Under the pieces are notes generated by a model, which was not told where the DNA came from, searched no databases, and worked only from the letters and a program-made list of their open reading frames with translations. Made by a program: the position numbers and the translations under genes. This document shows positions 7,075-7,940 of a stretch of DNA of 7,940 nucleotides, piece after piece; within the stretch, counting starts at the first letter, position 1, and the number at the start of each line of letters is the position of its first letter. This DNA is from Planctomycetes bacterium RIFOXYC2_FULL_41_27 (GTDB lineage: Bacteria; Planctomycetota; Brocadiia; Brocadiales; Brocadiaceae), in NCBI GenBank assembly GCA_001828645.1, contig MHZD01000277.1, forward strand, positions 1-7,940. The letters are read 5' to 3'.

Positions 7075-7080
7075 CGACCC

Positions 7081-7096
7081 TCTGCCTATCTGCCTA
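7081..7096. repeat. 8-base tandem duplication across the nuoL stop codon
   Basis: TCTGCCTA occurs twice in direct succession. On the coding strand this reads TAGGCAGA TAGGCAGA, and the TAG stop of nuoL comes from the second copy. With one copy removed, the frame would continue four codons (GSDG) to a TGA, so the effect on the protein is minor. Confidence 0.7.
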
Positions 7097-7940
7097 GTAC
7101 GGCAAATACTAGAATACAGATACAGCCAACTACAATATAAAAGGCGTAATTGCGCACATATCCTGTCTGTAAATAACGCAGGATATTACCAAACCATCCA
7201 ACGAGACGGGCAATACCATTTACCGAACCGTCAATCATCAATACATCCACCCGCTTCCATAGTTGAACTGCCATTATTTTCGCTGGATTTACGAAGAGGG
7301 CATCATAAATTTCATCAACATAATATTTATTCAACAGGAGCTTATAAATCAAACCAAACCGTTCTGCGAGTTTCTTTGGCATCTCAGGTTTCTTAATATA
7401 TATCTGATAGGCAAGGTATATGCCCGCAATTGCAATGGCAGTTGAAACGACCATCATCAGATATGGCAGCCATACGCTGTGGTGAACGCCAGCTTCTGCC
7501 CCAGAAATTTCAGTATGAGCATGTTCACCAAAGACTGGCGACAGGAATTTACTAATAGCGCTTGCGCCTGGAATGCCCAAAAATCCGCCAACGAACGAAA
7601 GTCCCGCAAGTGCCGTTAAAGGGAGCGTCATATTTTTTGGAGACTCATGGAGATGTTCAGCCGCATGATGATCAACCCTTGATTCCCCGTGAAATGTCAT
7701 AAAAAGCAAACGAAACATGTAAAAAGCCGTAAAGAAGGCTGCCAGTGCGCCAATTGCCCAATACAAGAAATTCCCCCGAACGAGTGATTCTAACAAAATT
7801 TCGTCTTTACTAAAAAATCCTGCAAACGGTGGGATACCGGCAATAGCCACAGTACCAACCAAAAAGGTCTTGTATGTGGTGGGAATATGGTGTCGTAATC
7901 CACCCATCTTTCTCATGTCCTGCTCGCCGGAAAGGGCATG
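7086..7940 (-). CDS. nuoL: NADH-quinone oxidoreductase subunit L, C-terminal part (5' end beyond the window)
   Basis: The frame is open to the window edge and gives 284 residues, a bit under half of a normal NuoL of about 610-650. NuoL is the distal antiporter-like subunit of complex I. It has a long amphipathic helix running along the membrane arm and a final anchoring helix. The visible part starts in the conserved HALSGEQDMRKMGGL. Then come GIPPFAGFFSKDEIL at 35-49, whose Lys45-Asp46 match E. coli K399-D400, and NKYYVDEIYDALFVNP at 204-219 at the start of the lateral helix. GSVNGIARLVGWFG at 238-251 and a last membrane helix at about 266-281 follow. Two His-rich loops (90-98 and 140-154) lie between membrane helices, as is common in the family. 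A methionine at 7914-7916 lies inside the conserved motif and is not the start. The stop lies within a perfect 8-base tandem duplication (7081-7096). Confidence 0.96.
   Translation of the reverse strand, partial: HALSGEQDMRKMGGLRHHIPTTYKTFLVGTVAIAGIPPFAGFFSKDEILLESLVRGNFLYWAIGALAAFFTAFYMFRLLFMTFHGESRVDHHAAEHLHESPKNMTLPLTALAGLSFVGGFLGIPGASAISKFLSPVFGEHAHTEISGAEAGVHHSVWLPYLMMVVSTAIAIAGIYLAYQIYIKKPEMPKKLAERFGLIYKLLLNKYYVDEIYDALFVNPAKIMAVQLWKRVDVLMIDGSVNGIARLVGWFGNILRYLQTGYVRNYAFYIVVGCICILVFAVLGR

Noticed and set aside
7914..7916. ATG as a nuoL start
   Set aside because: The conserved HALSGEQD sequence continues upstream of it to the window edge, so it is an internal methionine of a truncated gene.

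Overview
All seven recognisable genes lie on the minus strand and read from high to low coordinates: nuoL (3' part only), nuoM, nuoN, hbd, a crotonase (crt-like), fixC, fixX, followed at the window edge by the start of a DUF433-type gene that looks broken. The layout suggests one long transcription unit entering from beyond base 7940. No convincing promoter or intrinsic terminator is visible inside it. The moderate-to-low GC, separate nuoL/M/N genes, and gaps filled with AT-rich palindromic repeats resemble anammox planctomycetes (Brocadiales) or similar uncultured bacteria. That assignment is from memory of such genomes and is tentative.

Bases 3695-7940 encode three antiporter-like membrane subunits of respiratory complex I (NuoL, NuoM, NuoN). 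Each keeps the charged residues of the proton channel that fall in the visible part. Bases 642-3653 plus fixX at 220-495 encode a short-chain beta-oxidation and electron-transfer module. Crotonase hydrates an enoyl-CoA, Hbd oxidises the 3-hydroxyacyl-CoA to the ketone and makes NADH, and FixC with FixX forms an ETF:quinone-oxidoreductase-type unit. The likely logic is that NADH from Hbd enters complex I, while flavin-derived electrons from an acyl-CoA dehydrogenase and ETF enter the quinone pool through FixCX. The ETF (FixAB) and the acyl-CoA dehydrogenase are not in this window.

Four of the intergenic gaps (496-641, 1908-2041, 5159-5350, 6935-7085) carry repeat-like or palindromic sequence, each of a different sequence type. 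The one at 1930-2025 is a clear 30-base imperfect inverted repeat. It also creates a false in-frame extension of FixC. The hbd-nuoN gap (3654-3694) is short and shows nothing. The crotonase start overlaps the end of hbd by 17 bases and has its ribosome binding site inside hbd.

I do not see a wholly new system here. The points most worth checking are the joining of nuoLMN to hbd-crt-fixCX without fixAB, the repeats between genes of one apparent operon, and the DUF433 remnant at the left edge.
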